A stretch of DNA of 6,571 nucleotides. Source: Nitrospira sp. UBA2082. GTDB taxonomy: Bacteria > Nitrospirota > Nitrospiria > Nitrospirales > Nitrospiraceae. The translations under genes were made by a program, and so were the position numbers. A model generated the notes under the pieces. It did not search any database and was not told the origin of the DNA. It saw nothing but the letters and a program-made list of their open reading frames with translations. The DNA is taken from the NCBI GenBank assembly GCA_002331335.1, contig DCZO01000016.1:1-6571 (forward strand), read 5' to 3'. This document shows positions 1-5,448 of this stretch, piece after piece (position 1 is the stretch's first letter; the number at the start of each line of letters is the position of its first letter).

Positions 1-369
1 TGGGGGTGGCGGCGGAGAGGAATTAGGCGGCGAATAGATAACGGCTCCGCTTTCGGCCGATTCATTATTGGCCGTGTCGTAGGCTGTGATGACATAATAG
101 TGTGTCGAACCGGGCGTTCCGATGTTGAAGCTCGTGACAGTGCCGAGTGTGACGAGAAGAGCGGCGGTGCCGTAGGCGCGTCCGCAGGGTTGACTGGTGC
201 ATTGATAGACACGATAGCCGGCGAGGTCAGGTTCCGTATTCGGGCTCCATGTGAGGGTGGCGCCCCATGCGGCATCGCTGGCCAGGACGGCGATCACGAC
301 CCATTGGGCTGCTGAGCGAAGGCGTCGGTGGAGACAACTTGCCGGTCGTGTGTTCAAGAGCAGACGCAT
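1..369 (-). CDS. Secreted fibronectin type III domain protein, N-terminal part (3' end outside window)
   Basis: The reading frame is open from an ATG at 369 to the window edge: 123 codons with no stop. Residues 1-20 are Arg-rich, W23-A30 is hydrophobic, and A34-W-G36 followed by A37 is a plausible signal peptidase I site, so the product should be exported. Residues about 38-112 look like one fibronectin type III domain: LTWSPNTEPDLAGYRVY near the start (W41, the DLAGYRVY strand) and YYVITAYDTANNESAES near the end. The domain carries a Cys pair, C57 and C62. A Pro-rich linker starts at residue 114 and runs into the edge, so further domains probably follow. The start is fixed by AAGGA at 380-376, 6 nt before the ATG. 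FN3 domains usually mediate binding or act as spacers in extracellular enzymes and adhesins, so the function of the whole protein cannot be told from this part. Confidence 0.82.
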   Translation of the reverse strand, partial: MRLLLNTRPASCLHRRLRSAAQWVVIAVLASDAAWGATLTWSPNTEPDLAGYRVYQCTSQPCGRAYGTAALLVTLGTVTSFNIGTPGSTHYYVITAYDTANNESAESGAVIYSPPNSSPPPPP

Positions 370-386
370 CGGTCTTCCTTTGGTCT

Positions 387-417
387 ATCGCGTACGGTGC
401 CTTCCGTATTCCGCGAT
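387..417 (-). promoter_or_regulatory. Bulged 11-bp hairpin in the leader of the FN3 gene
   Basis: On the minus strand ATCGCG (417-412) pairs with CGCGAT (392-387), and inside it TACGG (408-404) pairs with CCGTA (397-393). A 3-nt bulge (GAA) lies on one side and the loop is 6 nt. The 3' foot of the stem lies only 6 nt before the AAGGA ribosome binding site (380-376) of the FN3 gene. That placement suits control of translation initiation or protection of the mRNA 5' region. It could equally be a dyad operator in the DNA. There is no T-tract, so it is not a standard terminator. It matches no riboswitch class I know. Confidence 0.5.
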
Positions 418-504
418 CAGACGTGGCCATAGCGGGACTAGTCTTGGGCAATCGTGACAATCTGCATGAGTGGCGGCGGGCGACCCTCACGTCGAGGTAA
501 ATCA

Positions 505-520
505 AGCAAACGATGTGCCG
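505..520 (-). promoter_or_regulatory. Candidate σ54 (RpoN) -24/-12 promoter for the FN3 gene
   Basis: The minus strand reads CGGCACATCGTTTGCT, which fits the RpoN consensus YGGCACGNNNNTTGCW at all but one constrained position. GG and GC are separated by exactly 10 bp, as σ54 holoenzyme requires. Transcription would begin near 494 and give a leader of about 125 nt ahead of the FN3 start, containing the hairpin at 387-417. I did not identify an activator-binding site upstream. GG-N10-GC alone is common in GC-rich DNA, so the longer match carries the weight. Confidence 0.42.
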
Positions 521-761
521 CGCCATACGTAGAAATCATGGGAGGATGAATCCCTCATCGGGTAAGCATCGTACCTTGTGACTCCAACGCGTGTCGTGGC
601 GGACGGGAGAACAAATGCCATGCAAATCGACGAGATATTAACCGGAGGCCGGTGAAAACAATTGGCGTGTGTCATTGAGTATGAAAGAAGTTGTATAGGA
701 TCAACGGATGGAACAGGGGCAAATCTATGAGGAAAGAGTGGCGCAAGTGTATGTGATGAAG

Positions 762-773
762 GCATGCGCATGC
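762..773. repeat. Perfect 12-bp palindrome GCATGCGCATGC
   Basis: The site reads identically on both strands and consists of two adjacent GCATGC units. It could be a dimer-binding operator or simply a chance site. It lies about 240 bp before the PilZ start and about 400 bp from the FN3 start, so no target gene is obvious. Confidence 0.35.
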
Positions 774-844
774 ATTACGCGCAATCGATCGGTGTGGGCG
801 GCGTGCCGGCGACTGGCGAAGTTCATTCAGTTCCCCCATTCTGT

Positions 845-878
845 AGGGAAACGCATCGGGGCAAGTAGGTGTTTCCCT
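845..878. repeat. 8-bp inverted repeat AGGGAAAC / GTTTCCCT with 18-nt spacer
   Basis: AGGGAAAC at 845-852 pairs perfectly with GTTTCCCT at 871-878 across 18 nt. It could form an RNA stem or serve as a dyad site upstream of the PilZ gene. It does not look like a c-di-GMP riboswitch, because the conserved core of the GEMM classes is absent, and no run of T follows the stem. Confidence 0.35.
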
Positions 879-1008
879 TCGCTCGTGCCGTTCGGTTCAC
901 TCAGATAATGCCGTTATTACAGGGATGTCGAGAGAAGGCGGCGTCGGTACGGCTTTTGCTCGTCATACTTCCTCATCCATGGACGGACTGAAGCCTGGAG
1001 ACAACACG

Positions 1009-1386
1009 ATGACCAGTCGTCCCGTTGAAACTGACGCCTCCCCAAGCGTGGAGCAGTCCTTTCCCCCTTTCAATCGGCGTCGTGAAGCCCGGGTTGAGGA
1101 TCGCCATTGGTATACCTTCGAGATGTACGAATCGCACACCGCCGGAGCCGAGGCAGTGGTGGAGGGCAAAGTCCTCAGCCTGAATCGAAGCGCGCACGGT
1201 ATTCTCCTCTTGATGAGTGAACCTCCGCAAGTTCGGCAATTAATCGCCCTGTACAATCCTCAGCTTGGGTGGCATCGCTCGACAATGGTGTACGAAATCT
1301 GTTGGGTCCGTGCCTTGCCCATCGAGTCCGAGCGCAGTCAGTTTCTGGTTGGGTGCCGGCACAACATTACCGCAAGGTCACGATAG
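1009..1386 (+). CDS. Small stand-alone PilZ domain protein (c-di-GMP receptor)
   Basis: This 125-residue protein is almost entirely one PilZ domain, the β-barrel family that binds the second messenger c-di-GMP. Both binding motifs are intact: RxxxR inside RRREAR (residues 23-28) and NxSxxG as NRSAHG (59-64), followed by a hydrophobic strand (ILLLM). The C-terminal half fits the rest of the barrel (YEICWVRALPIES, FLVGCRH). There is no signal peptide, membrane segment or partner domain, so it probably acts in the cytoplasm as an adaptor. The start at 1009 is preferred because GGAG (997-1000) lies 8 nt upstream. Longer in-frame starts at 925 and 979 lack such a site, and the extra residues look non-coding. 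The gene converges on the acetyltransferase with a 22-bp gap. Its partner or output is not shown by the context. Confidence 0.85.
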   Translation: MTSRPVETDASPSVEQSFPPFNRRREARVEDRHWYTFEMYESHTAGAEAVVEGKVLSLNRSAHGILLLMSEPPQVRQLIALYNPQLGWHRSTMVYEICWVRALPIESERSQFLVGCRHNITARSR

Positions 1387-1408
1387 TCAGCTCCGGCCGT
1401 GAGAGAAG

Positions 1409-1879
1409 TCATGTTCGAGTAGGCCCCAGGGTCTTTCTGAGAAAAATTTCTGCCTTCCCAGGGGTCAAGAGATTCGGCATGGGACCGATTTCCTGATAGC
1501 CCATCTTCTTGTAAAACTTGCGAGCATCCACATTGAAGTCCGAGACGCAGGCGAAGAGGTTCTTTGTCCTACCAAAGACGAGCTGTTCGATGTGTACCAG
1601 GAGTTGACTCCCGATACCTTGTTGTCTTGCCCACCCAGCCACACCCAAGAGTTCCAGATAGTCGCCTAACAGGAACTTTTGCCTGACGACGGCGATGCCT
1701 GCCACCCGGCCATCGAATTCGGCCACATAACTGTCTCGCCCCTGAGGGATCGGGCAAAACACGCGATCCCAGTCCGCTGCCGTGTAGCCAAGTGTCGTCC
1801 ACGGATCCGATGCGCCCAGCAGCTGGACGACCGCTTCGCGATCTTCAGGTTGCATGGCCCTGATGCGCGGTGTCTTCAT
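1409..1879 (-). CDS. GNAT family N-acetyltransferase
   Basis: The 156-residue product is one GNAT domain, which moves an acetyl group from acetyl-CoA to an amine. Motif A for pyrophosphate binding is visible as RQQGIG (residues 85-90), after the β4 strand DYLELLGVAGWA. The motif B region DFNVDARKFYKKMGYQEIG (about 114-132) carries the usual Asn and the Tyr that commonly acts as general acid. The N-terminus PRIRAMQPEDREAVVQLL is typical of the fold. I chose the ATG at 1879 because it overlaps the stop of the upstream deacetylase gene as ATGA, a hallmark of translational coupling. An ATG at 1897 would add six residues, and neither start has a good Shine-Dalgarno. The substrate is unknown. Coupling to an exported deacetylase does not prove a shared pathway, since this enzyme has no export signal. 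Confidence 0.85.
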   Translation of the reverse strand: MKTPRIRAMQPEDREAVVQLLGASDPWTTLGYTAADWDRVFCPIPQGRDSYVAEFDGRVAGIAVVRQKFLLGDYLELLGVAGWARQQGIGSQLLVHIEQLVFGRTKNLFACVSDFNVDARKFYKKMGYQEIGPMPNLLTPGKAEIFLRKTLGPTRT

Positions 1880-2589
1880 CGGGCCGGCTGCTTGCATTTC
1901 AGCAGGTCGCTGACGGTCATGGGGGTGAGTCCCTTGTGTGGGAAGATATCGGTGGTGAGACGCTCGATGACCTGGCGGGTTTGCTTGCCCTTCCCGTTGG
2001 CATGAAACACGATGATGCTGCCCGGTTTCGCGCGCTTGGTGACACGGTTCAGGATTTGCTCGGCCGACAGGGTGGGGTCCGGATCACCGGATTCGATGTT
2101 CCATTGGATGAATTGGAGCCCCAGTTCTTTGACAACGTCGACGGTCATGTCGTTGTACTCCCCATAGGGAGGGCGGAACAATGTCGCGTGATGGGCATAG
2201 TGTTCGCGCAGGATTCTGACCGGACCGAGAATCTCTTCTCGTTGTTCTTCGGCACTGTGCATCGGCAGATGGGCATGCACTTCCCCGTGAGTGCCGACCT
2301 CGAAGAACCCGATGCCGAGCAACTGGTCCGTTTCCTCCTCATGTTTGGTTATCCATTTGCCGGACATGAAGAACGTGGAAGGAATTCGGTGCTCAATCAA
2401 ATAGTCCATCAAAGACGTATCGTAGCCTGACCCCTTCTTCACAGGACAGAGGTCAAAGGTCAGCGCAACCCCCGGACAAGCCGGCGGACCGGATTTGATG
2501 ACTTGCGCCGGACTCATGGCTGGAACAACGAGCGACAGACTGATGAGGTGAAGGAGGCTCCAGAGCCAGACGGGTAATCGCCGACGCAT
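1876..2589 (-). CDS. Exported polysaccharide deacetylase (NodB/CE4-like)
   Basis: This 237-residue protein has an Arg-rich start (MRRR), a hydrophobic stretch at about 7-25 and a likely signal peptide or anchor. A NodB homology domain follows from about residue 40. CE4 motifs in order: TFDLCP (44-49, catalytic base D46), H101 and H105 in THGEVH (metal-binding pair), RPPYGEYN (139-146), QWNIESGDPDP with W163, and IIVFHANG with H196. The classical motif 1 is TFDD, in which the second Asp binds metal. Here it is Leu, as I recall for a bacterial subfamily with TFDLC and a nearby GYD (G55-D57). The likely reaction is removal of N- or O-acetyl groups from an envelope or extracellular glycan. The frame stays open upstream to 3126, but that extension runs antisense through the M50 gene and has no protein-like features. 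The ATG at 2589 gives a proper signal sequence and sits 7 nt from a TATACT element. Confidence 0.87.
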   Translation of the reverse strand: MRRRLPVWLWSLLHLISLSLVVPAMSPAQVIKSGPPACPGVALTFDLCPVKKGSGYDTSLMDYLIEHRIPSTFFMSGKWITKHEEETDQLLGIGFFEVGTHGEVHAHLPMHSAEEQREEILGPVRILREHYAHHATLFRPPYGEYNDMTVDVVKELGLQFIQWNIESGDPDPTLSAEQILNRVTKRAKPGSIIVFHANGKGKQTRQVIERLTTDIFPHKGLTPMTVSDLLKCKQPAR

Positions 2590-2602
2590 GAGCTCTAGTA
2601 TA
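2590..2602 (-). promoter_or_regulatory. -10 element TATACT, 7 nt from the deacetylase ATG (leaderless candidate)
   Basis: TATACT at 2602-2597 matches the TATAAT consensus in five of six positions and is followed by exactly 7 nt before the ATG at 2589. Transcription would therefore start at or next to the A of the start codon. The sequence between (AGAGCTC) has no strong Shine-Dalgarno. The -35 region near 2620-2625 (GGGTCA) is weak. Confidence 0.5.
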
Positions 2603-2618
2603 CCTGAATGCAGGCGAA

Positions 2619-2648
2619 TTGACCCATCGCGCATCGGGCTGGTACGGT
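2619..2648 (+). promoter_or_regulatory. Promoter TTGACC-18-TACGGT, 7 nt from the M50 ATG (leaderless candidate)
   Basis: TTGACC (2619-2624) matches five of six bases of the -35 consensus. It is followed after 18 bp by TACGGT (2643-2648), which fits the TANNNT core of -10 elements in GC-rich genomes. Seven nucleotides separate it from the ATG at 2656, so the RNA would start at or beside the start codon. No AGGAGG-like sequence precedes that ATG. Confidence 0.45.
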
Positions 2649-2655
2649 AACTGCC

Positions 2656-3816
2656 ATGCGGCTCCCGTCCTGGCAAATCGGATATGCGCTGGGGATTCCC
2701 ATTCGCGTTCATGCGTCGTGGTTTGCGATCTTTTTCCTGATGACGTGGGCGCTGGCGACCGACTATTTGCCGGACAGTCTTCCGGGGCTCCCGCCTGAAC
2801 GGTATTGGGCCATGGGCGGTATGGCTGCCGTCCTCTTGTTTCTCTCTGTCCTGCTCCACGAACTCGGCCATTCCTACGTCGCCCTGCGCTATCGGGTTCC
2901 GATCGACCGAATCACGCTGTTTATCTTTGGAGGCGTGGCCCATATGCGGAGGGAAGCGCCGACCCCGCTTGCAGAATTTCTGATCGCGGTGGCAGGGCCT
3001 GCCGTCAGCTTCGTGTTGGGAGCGGTCTGTCTCGGCTTCGTGGCGCTGGCGGAGCCGATCCCGCAGCAGCGTGGTCTGCGGGGCCTCGTCATTCTCAGTA
3101 CCTTGCTGGGAGGGGTGAATGTGCAACTGGGGCTGTTCAACTTGATCCCAGGGTTTCCCTTGGATGGCGGCCGAGTCTTGCGCGCGGGACTGTGGGCGTG
3201 GGGGAAGGATTTTTATCGAGCGACGAAACAGGCGTCTATCATCGGCTTAGGGTTCGGCATCGTATTCGTGCTGCTGGGATTTGCCATGCTCGCTGGATCT
3301 GCGATGGGCGGAGCCCCCGCATCGATGGCATCCAACGGCAGCTGGATCGTCTTGATCGGGGCGTTTCTGTTTGCCGCGGCGTTGGCGAGCCGACGGCAAG
3401 CCGCATTGCGGCAGTCATTGGCGGCCGTTCCTGTTCGCAATCTGATGGTGACCACGGTTGTCTCCATCCCCTCTCAGTGCACCATCGAGGAGGCCGTGAA
3501 CCAGTACTTCCAACCTTACGGATATGGCGGGTTTCCCGTCTTGGACGATGGGCGGTTGGTCGGGCTGATCACGGTTCACGAGATCCAAGCGGTGTCGCCG
3601 GCGCTCTGGCCCTGGCGACAGGTTGGGCAGGTGATGTGCCCCGTCTCACCGTCGCTCATCGTGGAACCGGACGCTTCGGTAATTCACGCCATGGAACACA
3701 TGGCGCGGGAGGGATGGGATCGGCTCGTCGTGATGCAGGATGACCACGTCATAGGCCTGGTCACCCAGTCGGCCGTTGCCCACTTTTTGCAACTGCGGAT
3801 GGCCACCAAACGCTAA
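2656..3816 (+). CDS. M50 family (site-2 protease type) membrane metalloprotease with two CBS domains
   Basis: The 386-residue protein is an intramembrane zinc protease joined to a pair of CBS domains. The zinc motif HELGH is at 68-72 at the end of a membrane segment, with the third ligand region NLIPGFPLDGGR (162-173, D170) in another. The N-terminus (IGYALGIPIRVHASWF) is typical of the Rip1-like M50 subgroup. Membrane segments lie at roughly 15-35, 53-72, 104-131, 142-166, 192-213 and 228-246. CBS domains follow at about 259-315 (RNLMVTTVVSIP) and 326-382 (VMCPVSPSLIVEPDA). Site-2 proteases cut transmembrane substrates such as anti-sigma factors. CBS pairs usually bind adenine nucleotides, so activity may respond to energy state. 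The substrate is unknown, and no anti-sigma gene is in the window. The gene diverges from the deacetylase across 66 bp. Confidence 0.9.
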   Translation: MRLPSWQIGYALGIPIRVHASWFAIFFLMTWALATDYLPDSLPGLPPERYWAMGGMAAVLLFLSVLLHELGHSYVALRYRVPIDRITLFIFGGVAHMRREAPTPLAEFLIAVAGPAVSFVLGAVCLGFVALAEPIPQQRGLRGLVILSTLLGGVNVQLGLFNLIPGFPLDGGRVLRAGLWAWGKDFYRATKQASIIGLGFGIVFVLLGFAMLAGSAMGGAPASMASNGSWIVLIGAFLFAAALASRRQAALRQSLAAVPVRNLMVTTVVSIPSQCTIEEAVNQYFQPYGYGGFPVLDDGRLVGLITVHEIQAVSPALWPWRQVGQVMCPVSPSLIVEPDASVIHAMEHMAREGWDRLVVMQDDHVIGLVTQSAVAHFLQLRMATKR

Positions 3817-3819
3817 CTG

Positions 3820-3847
3820 CGTCAACCGTCATTCGTCAAACGGCAGA
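3820..3847 (+). repeat. Tandem 7-bp repeat CGTCAAN, left arm
   Basis: Four adjacent 7-bp units read CGTCAAC, CGTCATT, CGTCAAA and a degenerate CGGCAGA. They begin four bases after the stop of the M50 gene. The same unit recurs in the opposite orientation at 3884-3897, so the two blocks face each other. Confidence 0.6.
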
Positions 3848-3898
3848 GCAGATGAGTCGATATGACCTCTCAGGTCTGACACGATTGACGTTTGACGA
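3833..3898. terminator. Facing inverted repeat between convergent genes, possible bidirectional terminator
   Basis: TCGTCAAACG (3833-3842) and CGTTTGACGA (3889-3898) form a perfect 10-bp inverted repeat across 46 nt. A smaller hairpin GACCT-CTC-AGGTC (3864-3876) sits in the loop. It lies between the stops of two converging genes, where a two-way transcription end is expected. No T-run follows on either strand, so it is not a classical intrinsic terminator. It may instead be an intergenic repeat element that blocks exonucleases. Confidence 0.4.
3884..3897 (-). repeat. Two 7-bp repeat units CGTCAAA CGTCAAT, right arm
   Basis: On the minus strand two adjacent units read CGTCAAA and CGTCAAT, matching the left block at 3820-3847 in inverse orientation. 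They end five bases before the stop of the neighbouring membrane protein gene. Confidence 0.55.
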
Positions 3899-3902
3899 CC
3901 TA

Positions 3903-5291
3903 TCAGTCCGCCCGGGCTGCGGAAATATTTTGTGCGATCGCGACGCGGATGAGATGGACGACGAGTAAGAATCCATACACCACACAGAAGAAATTGAACG
4001 TCACACGGTAGAAGTCCATCATGAGAATCGGAAGGCACAGGGCGAAGAACAAGCTGGCGATGAGCGTGGCAAACGTCAGTCTGCGGCAGAATTCGTAGGA
4101 GGGCTCCTTGCCGACCGGCTTCAAGGCCCGGGCGTAGCGCTCGGCCCGCTGGATGCGGGCCTGGTGCAGGGCATCGTCCGTCGGCCCCCAAAAGCGGATG
4201 CGGAAATACCCATAGATGATGAAGAGCCAGGGCATGCACCAGAGGGGCCAGTAAAGAGGGCCGGCATAGCTCTCATTGCTGATGAGCGACGCGAAAGACG
4301 GGGCGTAAATCAACCCCAGTACGAGCGGCAGCACCCGTTCATCTCCCGGCCGTTCCCCGTCGGGGCCGCCGTGAATCAACTCCTGCTCGAATAACGGATA
4401 GCCGTATTTCAAAATGACCAGCGCGATGGCGGCGCTCATCGTCTTGTCCGGAATATAACGGACGCAGTTCTGGAACCAATTGACGATATACCAGCTGAGG
4501 CTCTCGCTCCAGCGCAGCCCGATGGCCGATTCCAGATAGAGCTGAACCGCCGCTTCCCAATGCTCGATCCGCACTCGCAGAGATTCGGCCACCTCCGGAT
4601 TCAAGGCCAGCACGGAACTCTCGTGGAGTGCCGACTGCACGAGCGTGCCGGGGATGCTCATCACCACGGCTCCCACGACTCCGAAGGTCGTCAAGAACCA
4701 CATATGGGTCAAACCGGAGCTCTTGCTGGACCGCACGTACTTTTTGAAGCCCGCTTGCCTGGCCAGGGTGCCCCAGAAGAGGGCCCCTGCCATGTTGACC
4801 AGCGACCAGGGAAAGATCACCACATCGGCGCCTGCTTCGGGGAAAAGCAGCCAATTCACCACCGAGTTTGAGAGGAGCGCGACGATGGCGCCCCACCAGG
4901 GGCCGAGCAGAAAGGCCACCAGGGCCGTGCCCGTCATATCCAGAAAGAGGATGCTCTCCAAGTGGCGGCTCAGGGTGAGGCCGACGTAGTTCAACAGCAC
5001 CCCGGCCGCCACAATCACGCTCGTTTCGTTCAGCAGGAGATAGGACGAGCCTCGAAGCGGTTTTGTGGAAAAGAAGTCGATGCTGGCGATGCTCGGCGCC
5101 GAAGACCGGCTTGTCGTTTCGCCCCCCGTTCTTGCCAGCTGGGGCGAGGACGGCCTGTCGTTACCGTCTCTGTCCGGATAGCGACGTCGTTGAAAGTCGA
5201 GGAATTTCTCCAGCACGGTCAGCAGTGCGGCGACAAATCCCGCGATTGTTCCGCCGAGCATCATGAGTTCTTTGCCGTAGTCTTCGATCAT
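3903..5291 (-). CDS. Multi-spanning membrane protein with ECF-transporter S-component-like region
   Basis: The 462-residue protein has a membrane segment at about 12-30, a polar Ser/Arg-rich linker (35-80), then a dense block of membrane segments. Residues 113-178 read like an ECF transporter substrate-binding (S) component: LDMTGTALVAFLLGPWWG, then LLSNSVVNWLLFP, then a helix with SLVNMAGALFWGTLAR. PDKTMSAAIALVILKYGYP (281-299) resembles the last S-component helix. An additional C-terminal block follows, with segments near 320-337, 345-363, 405-425 and 430-450, separated by a charged stretch (371-402). Known S components are about 170-220 residues, so this one is clearly longer. No EcfA ATPase or EcfT gene is visible here. 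The start at 5291 is supported by GGGAG (5304-5300) 8 nt upstream. Similar N-terminal modules also act as sensor domains, so a role in uptake and a role in sensing are both open. Confidence 0.72.
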   Translation of the reverse strand: MIEDYGKELMMLGGTIAGFVAALLTVLEKFLDFQRRRYPDRDGNDRPSSPQLARTGGETTSRSSAPSIASIDFFSTKPLRGSSYLLLNETSVIVAAGVLLNYVGLTLSRHLESILFLDMTGTALVAFLLGPWWGAIVALLSNSVVNWLLFPEAGADVVIFPWSLVNMAGALFWGTLARQAGFKKYVRSSKSSGLTHMWFLTTFGVVGAVVMSIPGTLVQSALHESSVLALNPEVAESLRVRIEHWEAAVQLYLESAIGLRWSESLSWYIVNWFQNCVRYIPDKTMSAAIALVILKYGYPLFEQELIHGGPDGERPGDERVLPLVLGLIYAPSFASLISNESYAGPLYWPLWCMPWLFIIYGYFRIRFWGPTDDALHQARIQRAERYARALKPVGKEPSYEFCRRLTFATLIASLFFALCLPILMMDFYRVTFNFFCVVYGFLLVVHLIRVAIAQNISAARAD

Positions 5292-5381
5292 GCGACGGGC
5301 TCCCGGTGTGATCGGGTGCCATTGTATCGGGGAAGGGAGGACTCCGCCAGAAAAAGACCTGAAGTTGCATGGGAGAGAAAT

Positions 5382-5406
5382 CGGCTCCAGTCATAGCTTT
5401 GAGCCG
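5382..5406 (-). promoter_or_regulatory. Stem-loop in the leader of the S-component-like gene
   Basis: On the minus strand CGGCTC (5406-5401) pairs with GAGCCG (5387-5382) around a 13-nt loop, about 90 nt before the start codon. S-component genes are often riboswitch-controlled, but I see no conserved core of the cobalamin, thiamin or FMN classes here. It may be incidental. Confidence 0.25.
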
Positions 5407-5419
5407 GCATGTGGGCGAG

Positions 5420-5425
5420 ATTATA
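5420..5425 (-). promoter_or_regulatory. Perfect -10 hexamer TATAAT upstream of the S-component-like gene
   Basis: TATAAT lies at 5425-5420 on the minus strand, just after the BrkB stop. No good -35 sits 16-18 bp upstream, and there is no TG extension. If used, transcription would begin near 5413 with a leader of about 120 nt and the gene would have its own promoter. Confidence 0.35.
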
Positions 5426-5448
5426 AGGATGCCGATGCGAAAGAAGTG

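Larger units (their letters stand above)
370..1008. other. 639-bp intergenic region between divergent FN3 and PilZ genes
   Basis: No convincing gene is found on either strand. Besides the FN3 leader elements it contains a short dyad ACCGGAGGCCGGT at 641-653, a perfect 12-bp palindrome at 762-773, and an 8-bp inverted repeat at 845-878. Another possible element is a GATAAT hexamer at 904-909 on the plus strand, which might be the -10 of the PilZ gene (start near 916, leader about 93 nt), but no good -35 precedes it. An open frame at 708-908 has AGGA 7 nt before its ATG, but its product looks like no known protein. The length is unusual for this otherwise tightly packed window and leaves room for an unrecognised small RNA. 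Confidence 0.5.

Noticed and set aside
227..526. 99-codon minus-strand open frame overlapping the FN3 gene
   Set aside because: It is in a different frame from the FN3 domain and is low in protein-like pattern. The FN3 frame has a signal peptide, domain motifs and a ribosome binding site.
502..771. 89-codon minus-strand open frame in the intergenic region
   Set aside because: There is no domain or credible secondary structure, it has no clear ribosome binding site, and it overlaps the σ54-like promoter.
845..905. c-di-GMP (GEMM) riboswitch upstream of the PilZ gene
   Set aside because: The idea was attractive from context, but the conserved core sequences are absent and only a simple 8-bp stem is present.
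708..908. 66-codon open frame with AGGA 7 nt before its ATG
   Set aside because: The predicted product is Arg/Cys-rich with no recognisable domain, signal or helix, and it covers both a palindrome and an inverted repeat. It could be real only if conserved in relatives.
1387..1408. Terminator between the converging PilZ and GNAT genes
   Set aside because: The 22-bp gap contains only a CGGCCG palindrome and no stem followed by a T-run.
2590..3126. Upstream in-frame extension of the deacetylase (416 residues in total)
   Set aside because: It runs antisense through the M50 gene, is polar and low in protein-like pattern, and would bury the signal peptide in the middle of the protein. The ATG at 2589 is far better.
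2805..3743. 312-codon open frame on the plus strand inside the M50 gene
   Set aside because: It is a shifted-frame shadow of a gene with clear protease and CBS motifs. Its product is rich in Arg, Gly and Pro, as expected from GC-rich out-of-frame reading.
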